Positions 27,079-40,327 of a stretch of DNA of 64,000 nucleotides are shown here, in pieces. Origin of the DNA: Tomocerus qinae. Taxonomy: Eukaryota > Arthropoda > Collembola > Entomobryomorpha > Tomoceridae. The DNA lies in assembly GCA_020055645.1 (NCBI GenBank), contig CM034547.1, forward strand, positions 18,887,013 to 18,951,012, given 5' to 3'. The number at the start of each line of letters is the position of its first letter. Position 1 is the stretch's first letter. The notes under the pieces are model-generated. The model had not been told where the DNA came from and ran no database searches. It saw only the letters and a list, made by a program, of their open reading frames with translations. Both the position numbers and the translations under genes were made by a program.

Positions 27079-30000
27079 AGTAATAAGACTTCAAGGGAAA
27101 GGACGGTAAAACGAGATTAATTACAAACCATATTGTTAAAGATCGTAATAAGTTTTAAAAGGTGAGAATAATTTTACCATATAGTTTTAAGTACTAGTGT
27201 TAATGCCAGTTAAAAGTTGCGTAGTTTTACGGTTTTAGTAAATATGCCATGTAGAAGTTCGCCATAATATGAGCAAGAAAATGTCATGTAGTCATGTCGT
27301 CACTAACTTTTTACACTTATACAACTTTTTGAAACTGATCTTACCTAAACGTAGCTATCTACATAATACATTTGATCTTCGTACGCTTTTCGCTAACCAG
27401 ATATTGAAAGTGAAGTTATAATAATAATAACTAATTCAAAACTCTATTACCGTATAACACACAACTTTGCTTCGTGGCTATGTATATGTAGAAACTAAGA
27501 AATCGAATTTTCATATGATCTAAATGTTTCGTTTTGTGAATGAACTGATTTAGTATTTTTATAAGTTATATTTTGTTCTTGCTAAATTAAAAGTTTCGTT
27601 ATTTTGTTTCATTATTCATTGTACCTACCTATCTATTGGTTTGATAAAGTCGAAGTACATACTAATATCTTTGCCTTTGCCTAATGGAGTGGATTGTATT
27701 ACGGTCAATAATTTATGTTATTCTGCTCCAGCGCTCCTTACAGAATTGACATGGGCCTTGTTATAGTTAGGGTTAGTATGTAATAATAATGAGACGCCAA
27801 AGGTGTTGAGACCAAGAAGGTACTTTTATTATAGTTGTTTCAAACAAGTATTATCTCACGTAAAATTACATGAAAAGACATTCTTCATTAACATTATCAA
27901 CTGTCTGATTTAATGTTGAACTTGTTGGTGTCCATGTGTTGAGTGTTGATCTTGTGCTGTTGCGTTGTAATAATGTATTGCAAATAATTGCTTCGTTTTT
28001 TAAAAATAAGTTGCAAATTAAACGAAGCTTGTATAATCATATAGAGTGACCCATGAAATCTACCTTAAGGCATCACCTTAATTGGTATTTTATTGTTGAA
28101 AAATTGTATCTCGGTGCATTTCTGTTCATACAAATGGTTCATAAAAAACCTGGATCAGAAGAATTATTGTGTTAGTTTCTTTATAGCATAAAAAGAGTAA
28201 AATTTAGACCTATTGGAATTTGAGTTGCTTTAATCCAGTCCAGATATTAATATTTGTACTACTGTTTCTGATGATGTACTATGTAATATTTACTTCACTT
28301 TTTGGCTAGTATGTTGGGATTGAGAACAGTAAGACTTTTTTTAACTTAATTATAATTTGTACATCACATCTTTACTATAAGAAGTGTCCGTAGTCCATAT
28401 TACAGTTATCCTATTTACATTAATGAGCAAAAATTGATTTTCATATCATAGTCCATTCATTGCATTACCCTTGTTTTTCATTTTACCTTAAAAGTGTCGA
28501 CTGACTCGACTGTAATACACGATTACGAATTACGTATGGCGCATGTAAATGCTGATTTTTGAAATAATATGCATCAGCACAATCAACAGTAACGTAAAAT
28601 ACACGACTGCTGATGCTGATTTTCATATCATTTCAATTACGTGTATACATATTTTATCTTGAAGTAAAATTTGGAGGGGGTATATGCTGGAGATAATATA
28701 ACAATTAATCTTTATTTTATCTGTAGATTGATAATTTGTAAATACATTATAGCCTGTTATTTTCTCAAAATGTCTATGCAAAATACAATTGTTTGACAGA
28801 AAGATAACCTTTTGACTTTTGACAAGAAAAAATAGTTGTGCATCTTTTTCACGAAATGAAATCTGTGCACTGTATAGTATAGCCTCAGAAATCAATTTAC
28901 AATACAATCCTTTTACGCTAGCCACCTATGAAACTTTCTCCAACTTTCACTACTATTTGGTTTACGTCAATGAAAACTGGTGAAGTTTTTATATGGTATT
29001 AAGTATTAGCCTGAGATAATGTGTGTAGTGTAGTTTCCGTCTCATATGGTTTGCCAAAAGACAGGCGAGAGAATGAGTACTCCTCTGACTTTTAGGTATT
29101 GTAATTGTAGGCATCTCCTAAAAATGTCAAATATGTTACTGTTTAAAATGTATGGTATTCAACTTTCGATGTAACAACTTGTTTGTCTTAACCGTATTAA
29201 ATTATAATAGTGTAATAGTCTGAGAAACGTGTTGATAGAACCGAAAACTACTTTGTATATTTGCAGAAGCCTTTTGGTTTGTAAACTTGCATATTATGAA
29301 ACATGTAATATCCTTTTCTTATTAGTTAAAAGTTTGTTTGTAAAACCGTTGTGCACTATAATAACAATAGCCCTATGATTAATTCTTATATAGAATGAGC
29401 CATTGCAAGTAAAATTGAATTGGTTAGGAATAAGAAAGGCTAAATTACTCAAAGATACTCCAATAATTATGCAATAATAATAATGCCTGTAAGAGCGTAC
29501 CATGAGTATTGTACTGTAACTACTACCTATGCTTAAAAATTGTCATGTCTTGTGTGAAGGTGTGTTTGTATGAGTAATTAATGAGAATGGTAGTGTACAA
29601 AATTAAATATGCGACAAATCAAATCAGAAACAGAATTGGTTTTTATTGTAAATACCTTTTTGTATCTTTGATAGTGGTAGTTAGTTATAATAACTTCTAC
29701 TTAATAGACATTATACTGCATAATAAGTACTAATACTCAGCAAGGTGTAATTAATGAATACTTATACACATGTCTACGTCTACACAGCAAAAACTTATAT
29801 ATTTTTTCAGGAAATACAATAAAACTTAAATACTGATGAGTAATCTGTCTTAAATTAAAGTGTAATACTCATCGGCGGAAACTAATCAATGCATTATGTA
29901 TTGTTTGTGGCTCTCTTTTAATTTTAATTGGGTCTACATCATTTGTATTTTAATAAATAGATAATAGAAAAAACGAAAAAAATTGAACGTTTCTTTTAAC

Positions 30001-30519
30001 ATCCTCACCATAATAATGCACACTCTTATCACTGCAGTCCAATAGAACTGTATTTTATAACGAAGATATTTTAGCTATTAACATGTATAACTAAAGAACA
30101 AGCAGCAGTTGCATATAAAAGAATTATAAAGAAGCGATAAAATTGTGAAAACATTATTTTTAAATCCATACTAACTGCTAACCTATTTAGCTAAATGACG
30201 ACACCATAATACTATTATCCATAAAACGGTAACTTATTTAATCGATTCTCTTTGCTCCTAATTAGAATATGGATACATAAGCTATTTTTGTTGGCACTTC
30301 AAATCACTATTTAAATTTATGGCTTTGCCCATCAAAGAAATAAGCATTGCGATTCAGGAAAAAGCTTTCTCTCTATTTATGTGGCAGAAATTCTGAAATA
30401 TGAGTTGGCTTAATGACAGATGTTGACTTCAGCATCCAATCTCCGCTGGGTACATTGAATAAATTGAGACAGCTTTTCTAGGAAAGGAATTGATAATATA
30501 ATGTTTATTTAAGTCTTGT
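27079..30519. other. long gene-free region between convergent DEK and Rop-like genes
   Basis: The two flanking genes converge here, so the first part may be a long DEK 3' untranslated region. Frames are short and unrecognised. No tRNA or clear repeat was found by eye. Confidence 0.5.
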
Positions 30520-33500
30520 TTATTCTTCGGGTCCATTGCAGCTCTTCAGACTGTCCAGAAATAGATTTGGTTCGATGATTTGCGTTGATCCTAATTAAAT
30601 ATCAGTAAATTTTTTATATCATAATTTGCAATTATAACACTTGAATCCCCATTTTTAGAAAAAGATTCTTACCAATGACTACCTCCCAGTCGTTATGAGA
30701 TTTATTTATTTCGTAGGCAGTTCTCATTTCAGAATAGGTCACTCCTCCAATTATGAAGATGATCAGTCTTGGACACTTTTTCTCGGTGGTACCAGGTTTC
30801 TCATGCCAATGTCCAAGTCTCGCACTAAACAGCACCAAAACAATATTTAAAAAGTTCATGTCACTTTTACGAATACAAGTCCATGGAAAATTGCGTTAGT
30901 TTACTAATACAAAGATATAAGTATAGGCATTAGGTTTACCTTGTTGGAGCCTTATATCCAGTTGAAATAGATCGACCAGGAATAAACGGAAAGTTTCTTT
31001 CGCTAAGTCGTTCACTAACCATATCTTCCAGAATGTCTTTCAAAACTGGCGTCCATCTGGAATAATTGAATTTCAGTTCTTCAGTCCTATCTTTCCTATC
31101 TATTTGTGGAACTTCTTTCCTGTTGTTCTGAAATTATACAGAGTTTGTTAGGCATTACAGTGAAGTTATTACTGAAGCAGGTAATAATGACTTGTAATTT
31201 GTAATTTCTGTATTGGGAAATAGTCTTACCCCATTCACAATTATGTTGTGTCCCAATAGGGAAACATTGGTTACAATGTCTCGGAGATTTTCATCAATAT
31301 TTGCGTGTTGAATCAATTTGTTGAGACTGTCCTCCGAAATTCCGTTTTTGGAGAGCACATAAAGAATCAATATACGCAGTTTCTCTTTAGGAGTAACACC
31401 GTTTTCAGAATCCAAATCCAGTAAAATCGGGTTCATTTGGTTCATGTGCTCCTTTATTCTTTCACCATCCGGAGTTGTTCCAAGTGCCAAATTCTTTATA
31501 AGGCCGTATACAAATACAATGTTAAAACACACAGAAACCCACCATTTTCGATTCAGTTAATTTCGGTAACAGATATACTGCGTTACCTGTTCAAGATCAC
31601 AAAGTCCCTTGATTCGATCCCACCGGTTTTTAATTTCCGAAGCTAGATTAAGATGATTTGTAAGATTAGTGCACTCTTTTTGATACTGGGGCATTTTTTT
31701 CATCAACAGTGCTAGATCTTTGGTGGAAGTTTTGCCGATATTTCGATCATTCTTATTTTTTGATTGAACAAAAAGTTTTATATTTTCACCAACCGATCTG
31801 TAATGAACAACATAGAATTATGTTTCAGGCTATTAAAATCGCCGAATTCACTTTTTCACTTGTTAGTTCTGAATTCATTTGTTGGTTGATCGTTATTCTT
31901 ACTTATAGACTTCAGATATGTGTTTGTGACGCAATTCTAGCCACCTTTGATCATTTTCATCAAGCACAATGGTTTTCTCGGTCCCAGCGTCATTATACCT
32001 TTGTAAGAAATCATAGAATTAAACACTATAACTGATATACTTAGTCCTAATAGTTTATGTAGGTTACTTGTAAACATTGTTTTCTATATTGAGAATATCG
32101 TAAAGGAGTGCTTGAAATGTAAGTTCGTGTAGGAGTGGAGACACACAGTCGAATCCTCTATCCAGAATCAACAATTGAGATCGAGCTTTCTCGCTTCCTT
32201 CTCCCATATCCGATCCATTTCCCTTGTATTCTTTCAGCATCTTTTCTGTCAAATCTGCTAATTGCGAGTTTTTGGTACATCCTCTCCAATATCTAATTGC
32301 AGGGTATTCATTTAATGTAGCACATAAGGTAGCAATTTGTCCAGCAATTCTTTCTAGTGTTTTATCCGATTCTGTGATATTTTCCCCGTAAAAATGTTTA
32401 AAAGCTTCTGGGTAATCCAAGGAAAATACCTAATTAAATTTTTTGCCGTTAATTACGTTTTATACATGTTTGTAGCATGCGTATAAGTTCAAATGAATAA
32501 TAATTAATGACTTGTGTATAGCATGGCTTACATGGCTTTCATTAGGAAGGAAAGATATATTAATTTCTTTCAAGGCTTTGATTTTTTTCGAATCGGGGGA
32601 CTTGCACAGCTCGTCGAACAACGTATCATTGCACACTATAATAATTAACACAACAGAATTGAGTAAACAGTCAACAAAATGTTATTGTGATTATTATGTA
32701 TACTATTTTTGTACATTTTAAGGAAGAAGGAAGTAACATGTTTACTAGCACAAAAGTGTATACTAGTATATGAGAGCTTTGTTTATGGTTGACTAAAGCA
32801 AAACATTTTAGTGTGAGGAATTACCTTCTGTAAAGTATATGTAATATCCTTGATAGAGTGTTGATGACATATCCGCTAGCAAAATATCTAAAGAATTTTG
32901 ACAGGGCGTGATGAAGTAAATCGCATCTAGGAAAGGCAAAGGCTCTCTTTTCTTGTTGATATCTTCCACAATTGTGATACCTTCTGCTGCAATATCATGC
33001 ATGCTGCAACATGAGGATATGATTCTCATGGATTGTTGATCTACCACAAGAACTTTCCATTCCAGATCGCTGGGAATAGAAGGATTCTTCATCCCCCGGA
33101 TGACTTCATTCATTATTGCTGCAACGTTTACGCAGTTTATTAAAATACATGTCAAACTATTTAGAAGAAAATTTATGCTATTTTAAGCATAAACAATTAA
33201 CTCAAATCGTACATACGCATTATGTACAAAATCTAACTGTTGATTTATATTGGCATTGATAGTAAGATGATTAGGAAATAGAAGCAGCATGGCTATTTAT
33301 TAATATGACTTCATTACTTTTAATCTAATGTAAGTAAGTTTAAAGAGCAACTTTACAGATTACTCATTTATGCATGAAACATAAAATCCTGCAATAATTA
33401 TCTCAAGAATTGTAGATATGGGAGTGATTAAAACAAATTGGGAACAGACTAAATGAGTCACCATTCGCTGTGTTTTTTATTTCACGTTTACGTACGTACT

Positions 33501-34114
33501 TTGGATAGTCACAGTTGATGTTGTCATTTAGCTAACAGTCAATGCTTGCATACAGATTACCTTATACTCTGCTACTACCATAACGCCAATGTGAGACTAG
33601 ATCATCAGATGCTTCCTATACTCATGCCTTGCCTAATACTTATAGATTGGGATGTAAATGATATAGCTAATGAACTATGTCTGGGTTATACTGGCATGGA
33701 TAAACTCAGCCTATTTTTAAAACGCTCACCAATAAAGTTGAAGGAATTGGATTTCAATTTTAAAGAATGCTATACAAATAATAATTAAAAAGATCAAAAT
33801 GAATTTTAACGATGTAGGTATGTGTGTGCATTTTTTATATTGTAGTTACTACGTACAAGTACATATATACGTAAAGTAATTCGCTTGTTTATAGCTCTTG
33901 TCTGCCGTCTGCTAGCCAGTTTAGTATAAACAAATTATCACCGTGTGTAAAACATTCGGGAAGTGCAGATGACAATGGAAGTATGAAACTATTTGCAATT
34001 CCATTTAGTATTTTGAACAGTATTTGTTAACTCTGATTTTTTTAAATTATGAAAAACAAATAAAATTTGAATGTTTAACTTACTTTTCCTTGTCAAATCT
34101 TTAAGGAGTGCCAT
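30520..34114 (-). CDS. Rop: Sec1/Munc18 protein, Rop/STXBP1-like
   Basis: SM-family protein that binds syntaxin and guides SNARE assembly for vesicle fusion at the plasma membrane. Exons in coding order: 34084-34114, 32825-33118, 32532-32635, 32068-32429, 31903-31998, 31587-31797, 31230-31493, 30940-31127, 30673-30824, 30520-30590; 590 residues, close to the usual size. The model is end-to-end collinear with Rop: WKVLVVDQ, EGITIVEDINKKREPLP, LKEINISFLP, EKARSQLLILDRGFDCVSP, KKMPQYQKE, LYVLSKNGISE, SRWTPVLKDI, GHWH, LIIFIIGGV. The tiny first exon was found from phase and the match of its MALLK start. Several stretches differ where insect Rop is normally very conserved (around residues 75-100, 150-180 and 370-385), so it may be a diverged paralogue. 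AATAAA lies only about 10 bases after the stop. Confidence 0.87.
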
Positions 34115-37100
34115 AATGGTGAATTTGGTGAATGGTTTTGGCAAGGAGGACAGTCAATTACAATCGCAGTTGGTACTTTAGGCTCTATGGTGGTTTCACG
34201 ACTGTTTATGTTTCTTGTGTTGGGCACACCAAGATAACAAAACAAGCTAGAAAAGTTACATCAGGTACCTATGCATAAAGAACATTGTGGACATACAGTA
34301 AATGTTTGCGTAGGTGGTTCAACTTTTTAAAATCCTACGGGCTTAGTACATTCTATATGATCAACGTATAATACAACTTTAATGCAGGCATACTTACGTG
34401 TATTTCTCATAGCCTTCCTCTCTCTTTCTTCTACCACGTTTATATGTACTTGTAGTATTATTATGCATTTATACGAGAAGAGGTACCCATTTATACAATT
34501 ATTTCCATACCTTCCTAAATATTTACTGCATGATTAATTTTGTATGTTTATAATGAACTTTGATGAGGTAATAATGATTACTCGTTAGATTGTGTGTGAG
34601 AAATGGTTGTGTGTAATATAAGTATATATAGGTAGGATACAAATTACTAGCGCCGATGAGCGTATACCAATTTAGCATTGAAAGTAGTATAAAAATCATT
34701 TTTCATTGTTTTTCCTTACTGTCATGTAGGAACTCAAGTACATACTTAATACTAGTTTACATTTTCAAGTACGCAGATAGTGTTTCTTGGTTGTTAATGC
34801 AGTTCAAGATGTTATAGTCATTCTTCATGTAATAAAAATGACAATTTAATGCGTTAGATTGGAAAAATATAGGCATTGGACAGGGATTCACCCGAGGCTT
34901 ACTAATCTTAACAGATACGAATAATATGGTTATCTGAATGAAGGGTCCTGTAATACTTCTATACCTCGTGCTTGTACCTTCACTGAAATTCGGAGAAACC
35001 TGCCTTGTAAACGTAACCGCAGTAAATAAACTATTTCCTACCTACTTCCTCTTTAGCAAGTAATTTCTTTATGTCATCGTAATGGAGACAAATCCATTAT
35101 TTTTCTTGGCAACTATACCACTTGCTTGGTTGCATTCACATTATAGAATACTGTTTATAGGTGCCTTATCATATCAATCTGGGTACTGTAAATAAATATA
35201 GTATAAAAGAATAATGCTTATTCAATTTTATAGATTTTGAATGAATCCATTAGGCTTGCGTCAATATAATAGACCTTCAAGCACAACCACAACCACAACA
35301 TTACTAAATAAACGTTGTGGCTGCTACTTCACAGTTATACCATTAATGTCACATAAACAATAGTGCGATATTGCGTTTTCTCGATAAATTGATATTTCCA
35401 TTCGTTGAAATGAAATTAAATCGGGTTTGAGTATTATACAATGGTGAAAGGCCTTGGAAAAGTTATTAACTTAACCTTCGCAGACCTTTTCAGACTTTTT
35501 CAGACGTAATCAAAACTTGAGCGGAAGACACTCAGATATAATTTTTAACTCGTCGCGAACAAACTTAACGAGAAAACTTGAGCGGAAGTTATGTTTTTGC
35601 TGGAGTAAATGACTAATAAGAGCACTGCACTCATTAATTGGAAAAAATATCTTGGTATGCAAAAATGATGTTACGCAGTATGCATTACTTACTTACGTGT
35701 AATTTTATTATGTAAATGTTGATCCGTGATACATTGTAGATTTAGCAACTAAGCCGTAATTAATTTATAGTAGACAGTCATTCACCATCATGTAGCAATA
35801 CAATAGCATCTTAAAATACTAATGGATGATAAAATATTTTTAAGTTTGATTTAAAGTAAATTAAAATTAGTTAACTCAAAGTAGTATTTACCAGTCAACC
35901 TTAGCCTAATTTTATTGTGTCAGTATGAATTCAAGGGTGGTAGTTATGGCTGGATAAATATTGTTCCTTTTATAGCTCAAAATTTGGAGAGTGATACTTC
36001 AAGCATTTATCTTACCAGGTGCAATTACCCAAGCACTTACAGGTGTACATTAACTGCTCACTCCTACATATAGGTACATATGCAAAATATATAATAGGTT
36101 TAGTGCCTGTCAGTACACTTATTCTATTCGCAATGCTTTTATCGAAATTATGTTTCAATACGGATTATACATTGACAGCAAACTGCAAGATTAATACTTA
36201 ATATATTATATGTAGTTAAATGACTGAAGGACTATAGTACAGTACTAGCCAATTGATTTTTACCATTTTTCAAATTGCTGGCATGTATAATTTACAGACT
36301 GTACTTGCATGTACACTTTGTACACAATAAATTATCACTCATGAGCTAAAGTGTCATCTGGACCTGAAGCCGGCCTCTCCGTACCTGTGCTTAATATTCA
36401 TTATTTTAGCCCCTTTACATTTTTGGCTACCTATACCTTGTTTGTAGCATGGAAAAATGTAAATAGGACACTGAGTTAGGTGAAAATCTTTGAACATGTA
36501 ATTATGCAATACCTAAACGTACGTTCTTTTATAATCTCTCAGAATGTTTTACATACAACTGGAGAGATGGGAACTTTAATGTCCAGGGTTTGTTATCTAT
36601 ATCAGAATCAAAAGGTCCATCATATACTTTAAGATACGAAGGTCAAGGTATCTGCCCTTGAATATCAATTATCATCATGTGTGTATAAATGGTACATAGT
36701 TTGGTATGTGCTGCTCAATGCTTTAACATTCGTGTTCGTGAGTTCGTGAGTATGAGCATAGTAATCTCTATTCCATGCAATATCCCAAATCTCCGTCTCC
36801 AGCATAACTCTTGCAAAAGAGCGGAAGATTAGTGAAGTGCATGTATTGATAATGAATAAATTCACATATAGTCGTCGGTGCAAAAGGATTAGATAAGAAT
36901 ATACCTACTTATTTCACATAAAATCCTCGTCTCTCTGTCGTCAAGTTGCCTATCTACATAACTTGATTGATTTTTTGTACCATATCAATAGATTTGCGTC
37001 AAAAAGCTTCTACATATTGCTATCATAATATTATCATCAACATAGCGTATATGCATTATGTTTTTTCCTTTCCATGTCTAATTATATACTAATTATTCAT

Positions 37101-37481
37101 CCCGAAATTGAAAAGAGACACTACAAATGTATTGCTCTGTATATACATAGGGCATGTCACAAATTCATTGGATGAAATGTATGCATGATACATGACATGG
37201 CCCAAATACACAATAGAGTAGTGTATTAGTAAATAACACTATTAAAATACGATAATATTGAGATATGTAGCAACTACCAAGTGTTTTGTCCGATGATGTG
37301 TCTATCTCAGATAGGGCTCTTTCTATTCGTTATTGTTGCCTTTCAACCACTTCATAAAAAATGAGATTCCCTCAAACAAATATAAAGGAATGAAAATTTC
37401 AGGATCGATCTAGTCCTTGTTCTCTCATCGTCCAGTGTTTGTGCTTATAAGTTCTTGTAATTTCAATATCACTGCTTCAAG
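34115..37481. other. intergenic, Rop-like gene to SDR gene
   Basis: Divergent spacer of about 3.4 kb, AT-rich. A motif containing acttgagcggaag occurs twice, at about 35512 and 35573, with a similar copy near 24253. Otherwise I see no gene, RNA or structured element. Confidence 0.5.
35512..35588. repeat. short dispersed motif, two local copies
   Basis: aaaacttgagcggaag occurs at 35512-35527 and again at 35573-35588. A related string (caaactta, acttgagcggga, then gtaaac) lies near 24246-24270. This may be a fragment of a dispersed repeat; too short to classify. Confidence 0.5.
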
Positions 37482-38858
37482 ATGCCTTTAGCTGCTTCAG
37501 GTAACATATTTACGCATTAATTCGTACCATTGCATTAATTATCATGCAATCCTATTCACTATTTATTACGACAACTTCTCGACAAACAAAAAATTACAAT
37601 GCGCATTATTGTAATATTTTAGTAGCATCTCATTTGTTTATTATTAATGCGTAAAAAGTAATAAAAAAATGATAAAAAATTCATTGATATTTCAGATCCC
37701 TCAGTGGCCAGTATTGAGAAGCTTTTGAAAGAAGCTTTGGCTATTTCTTCCGATCCAAAAGTAACTGAAAAGCTTGGAAAATGCAACGAACTTGTCAACA
37801 CCCTTAATGTAAAGTCCAAAGGAATTTTGAACAAATTTTGCTTGGACGATCAAGTAGCATTAGGTAAGTCTAATTAGATTTTTTGGATCTTATGGTTTTA
37901 CACCTCATGATTAAGGAGAGATTACTAAAATTTGGATGAAAAATGCAGTCACTGGAGGAGGACAAGGTATCGGCCGTGGTTTAGCTCATGCTTTGGGAGA
38001 AGCCGGGTGCAAGGTCGCCGTTGCTGATTTGGAACTGAGCAGAGCCGAGACCGTAGCCAAAGAGTTGGAAGCCAAAGGTATCAAAAGTATTGCCATCAAA
38101 GTAGATGTGTCCAACAAGAAACAAGTTGAGGACATGGTGGCGAAAGTATTGGAAACCTTTGGAGATTTGCACATCGCTTGCAACAACGCTGGCATAGTAT
38201 TCCACTCCGACTCTGAAGATACGTCGCAGAAAGAATGGGACACCACTATGGGTGTGAATCTGAGTGGAGTTTTCTTCTGCTGCCAAGCCGAGGCTAAGCA
38301 CATGTTGAAGAAGGGCTATGGCAAGATTATTAATACAGCATCAATGTCAGCCACTATCGTCAACCATCCACAAAAACAGGTTGCTTACAATACTTCCAAG
38401 GCCGCTGTTGTTCACATGACGAAAACTCTGGGATGTGAGTGGGCGGAAAAGGGAGTCAGAGTCAATTGCATCTCTCCGTAAGTTTTCAAGTGTTTTACAT
38501 GTTCTAATCTCTCTCTCGATTCTTGTACTCTCTGATTTGTGTTGCATAATTACCTTCACGTAGGTATCTTATCTCTAGGAATAATTACTATTACTATACG
38601 AGTAGTACCTACTTACTAAAAAAGCGTACTTATCTAATGCCGACAATTATTGATGTTTACAGCGGATATGTTGATACCCCATTGAACCAATCTGAGAGTC
38701 TTATGGCTGTTCGTTCTATCTGGGTCAGAGACACTCCAATGCAGCGTTTGGCTGAAGTTGACGATCTTGTGGGAGCTGTTTTATATTTGGCCTCCCCTCT
38801 TTCCAATTATACCACTGGTCTTGATTTAATCATTGATGGTGGATTTACTTGTTGGTAA
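37482..38858 (+). CDS. Short-chain dehydrogenase/reductase, polyol/ketose reductase-like
   Basis: NAD(P)-dependent classical SDR, likely acting on a sugar alcohol or ketose. Exons: 37482-37500, 37696-37863, 37949-38477, 38663-38858; 303 residues. Cofactor motif TGGGQGIG (64-71); Asp89 ends the second strand, which usually favours NAD(H). NNAG is at 141-144, and the catalytic set is Ser196, Tyr209 and Lys213. A helical extension of about 50 residues precedes the Rossmann fold, longer than a minimal SDR. The C-terminus ends IIDGGFTCW, an ending I associate with fungal-type sorbose reductase and arabinitol/mannitol dehydrogenases rather than common insect SDRs. The coding exons are visibly richer in G+C than the flanks. 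ATTAAA follows the stop at 38880. The exact substrate is unknown. Confidence 0.85.
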
Positions 38859-40327
38859 ATATTGTAACTAGTATTAATGATTAAAGAATTCACGTACCAA
38901 TTTCTTAATGTTCCATTTATTTAACCCGTTTGCATTCTACTGCATATTTACATATTCACTACTGTATTTCTAATTTAAGCACCACTTTTACCAGTATTAT
39001 ACACGTTTATAGCACACTACACAAAAATATGTGCCTGCATACATATTCATAGCATTACATAACTGTTCTTTGTTCAGATATTATACATCCGTAGACTATA
39101 TCTACTTTATTATACAATTATGAATCATGATTCTCATTCTAAATATTACTAGAGCATACTACCGCCTTAATGCGGCATATTATACTTAGTAATGCATTTC
39201 CTTTATAGTTATTTAGTACAATATAGATATAGCTCATTCACAAACTCTATTAAACAACTTTTTGCTATTTAATCACACAAAACGGAAGGAAGTTACACAA
39301 TTATATTTAAGGCATCATTATTGGTGCTGTCCGGGACCGACTCCTAATAGGCAATTACTCCTAAAAGACTTTACTCCTAAACAACTCCTAAAAGTACTTC
39401 TTTCTCCATGCCAGATAGTAACTGACAACTGAAAGTTATCAATTATTTCCTATATAAACGATCTATTTGTAATTCTTCGATTGGTTTACAAATCAGTTTA
39501 ATTTTCATTATCTTTAAATACTAGTTATAATAATTGTAAAGCAATCCCAAGCTGAATTGTATGAAGAAGCTGCATTGCATATTGAGAAGCTGGTAGTAGG
39601 AGTCCTTTAGGAGTAAAGTCTTTTAGGAATGATTAGGACCTCGATAGGAGTCGATCCATGTAATCTTATTGGTTTGTTATCGTTTTATTGTTAACTTTTT
39701 GTGCTTTAATAAGCTATCATTTCAAAATAAAATTCCGTAAATTATGCTAAAAAATATAGATAAACTAATTGTGTCATGTCATGAACGAAATTGGCAGTTA
39801 TAGCTATATAGTTATATAAATAAAAATAGAAATGTAACTTTTGTGTTAATTATCATTATTATGGCCTGCATGAACGGAATGAAATGTTATACTAATAATA
39901 CCAATAAAAATATTTCTAGGCAAAAACCTATCTAACTGTGGGTAAATTATAAGACATGCATGATGAGAGTTACAAAAAATAGATCTCGGAATTCATTGTA
40001 CATAGCATTAGTCAGTAAGATTAGAAATAAAGTAGCTGAAAGTGGTCATGTAAATTATGTCACCCACTGCTTTCTCCAATTAAAAACTAAACTGTAAATT
40101 ATGGGATAATATAATATGGTGTAACCATAATATATACCCGCCTTGATACCAGCCCATATCTATTACTACTTTTCTCCCTTTCAGCAAATACTACGATTGA
40201 TTATCGGAACTGTCATGAAAATATTTCTAATATTTTCGGAACTCTTTGGAATAAAATAGCAGGTACGTCATGCAACTAAATTGTATCTGAGTAATGTTTA
40301 CAATATTTTTGTTAAAATAACCTTGCA
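38859..40327. other. intergenic, SDR to beta-carbonic anhydrase (convergent)
   Basis: Convergent 3' ends. Contains the inverted-repeat element at 39329-39660. The rest is AT-rich without a recognisable gene. Confidence 0.5.
39329..39660. mobile_element. MITE-like element with ctcctaaaag inverted repeats
   Basis: The left end carries ccgactcctaatag and then repeated actcctaaa strings. The right end is the inverted equivalent, with ggagtcgat at 39648-39656. A 23-bp block at 39359-39381 is a perfect reverse complement of 39606-39628. There is no coding capacity, so this would be a non-autonomous DNA element. Exact ends and target-site duplication are unclear. Confidence 0.65.

Noticed and set aside
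31709..32035. 108-codon plus-strand frame
   Set aside because: It is antisense to exons of the Rop-like gene, which match their family convincingly.
33546..33788. 80-codon plus-strand frame upstream of Rop exon 2
   Set aside because: It has a non-ATG start and no family resemblance, and lies within the long first intron of the Rop-like gene.
37981..38303. Two antisense frames over the SDR gene
   Set aside because: They are by-products of the GC-richer coding exon; the sense frame holds the complete SDR motif set.
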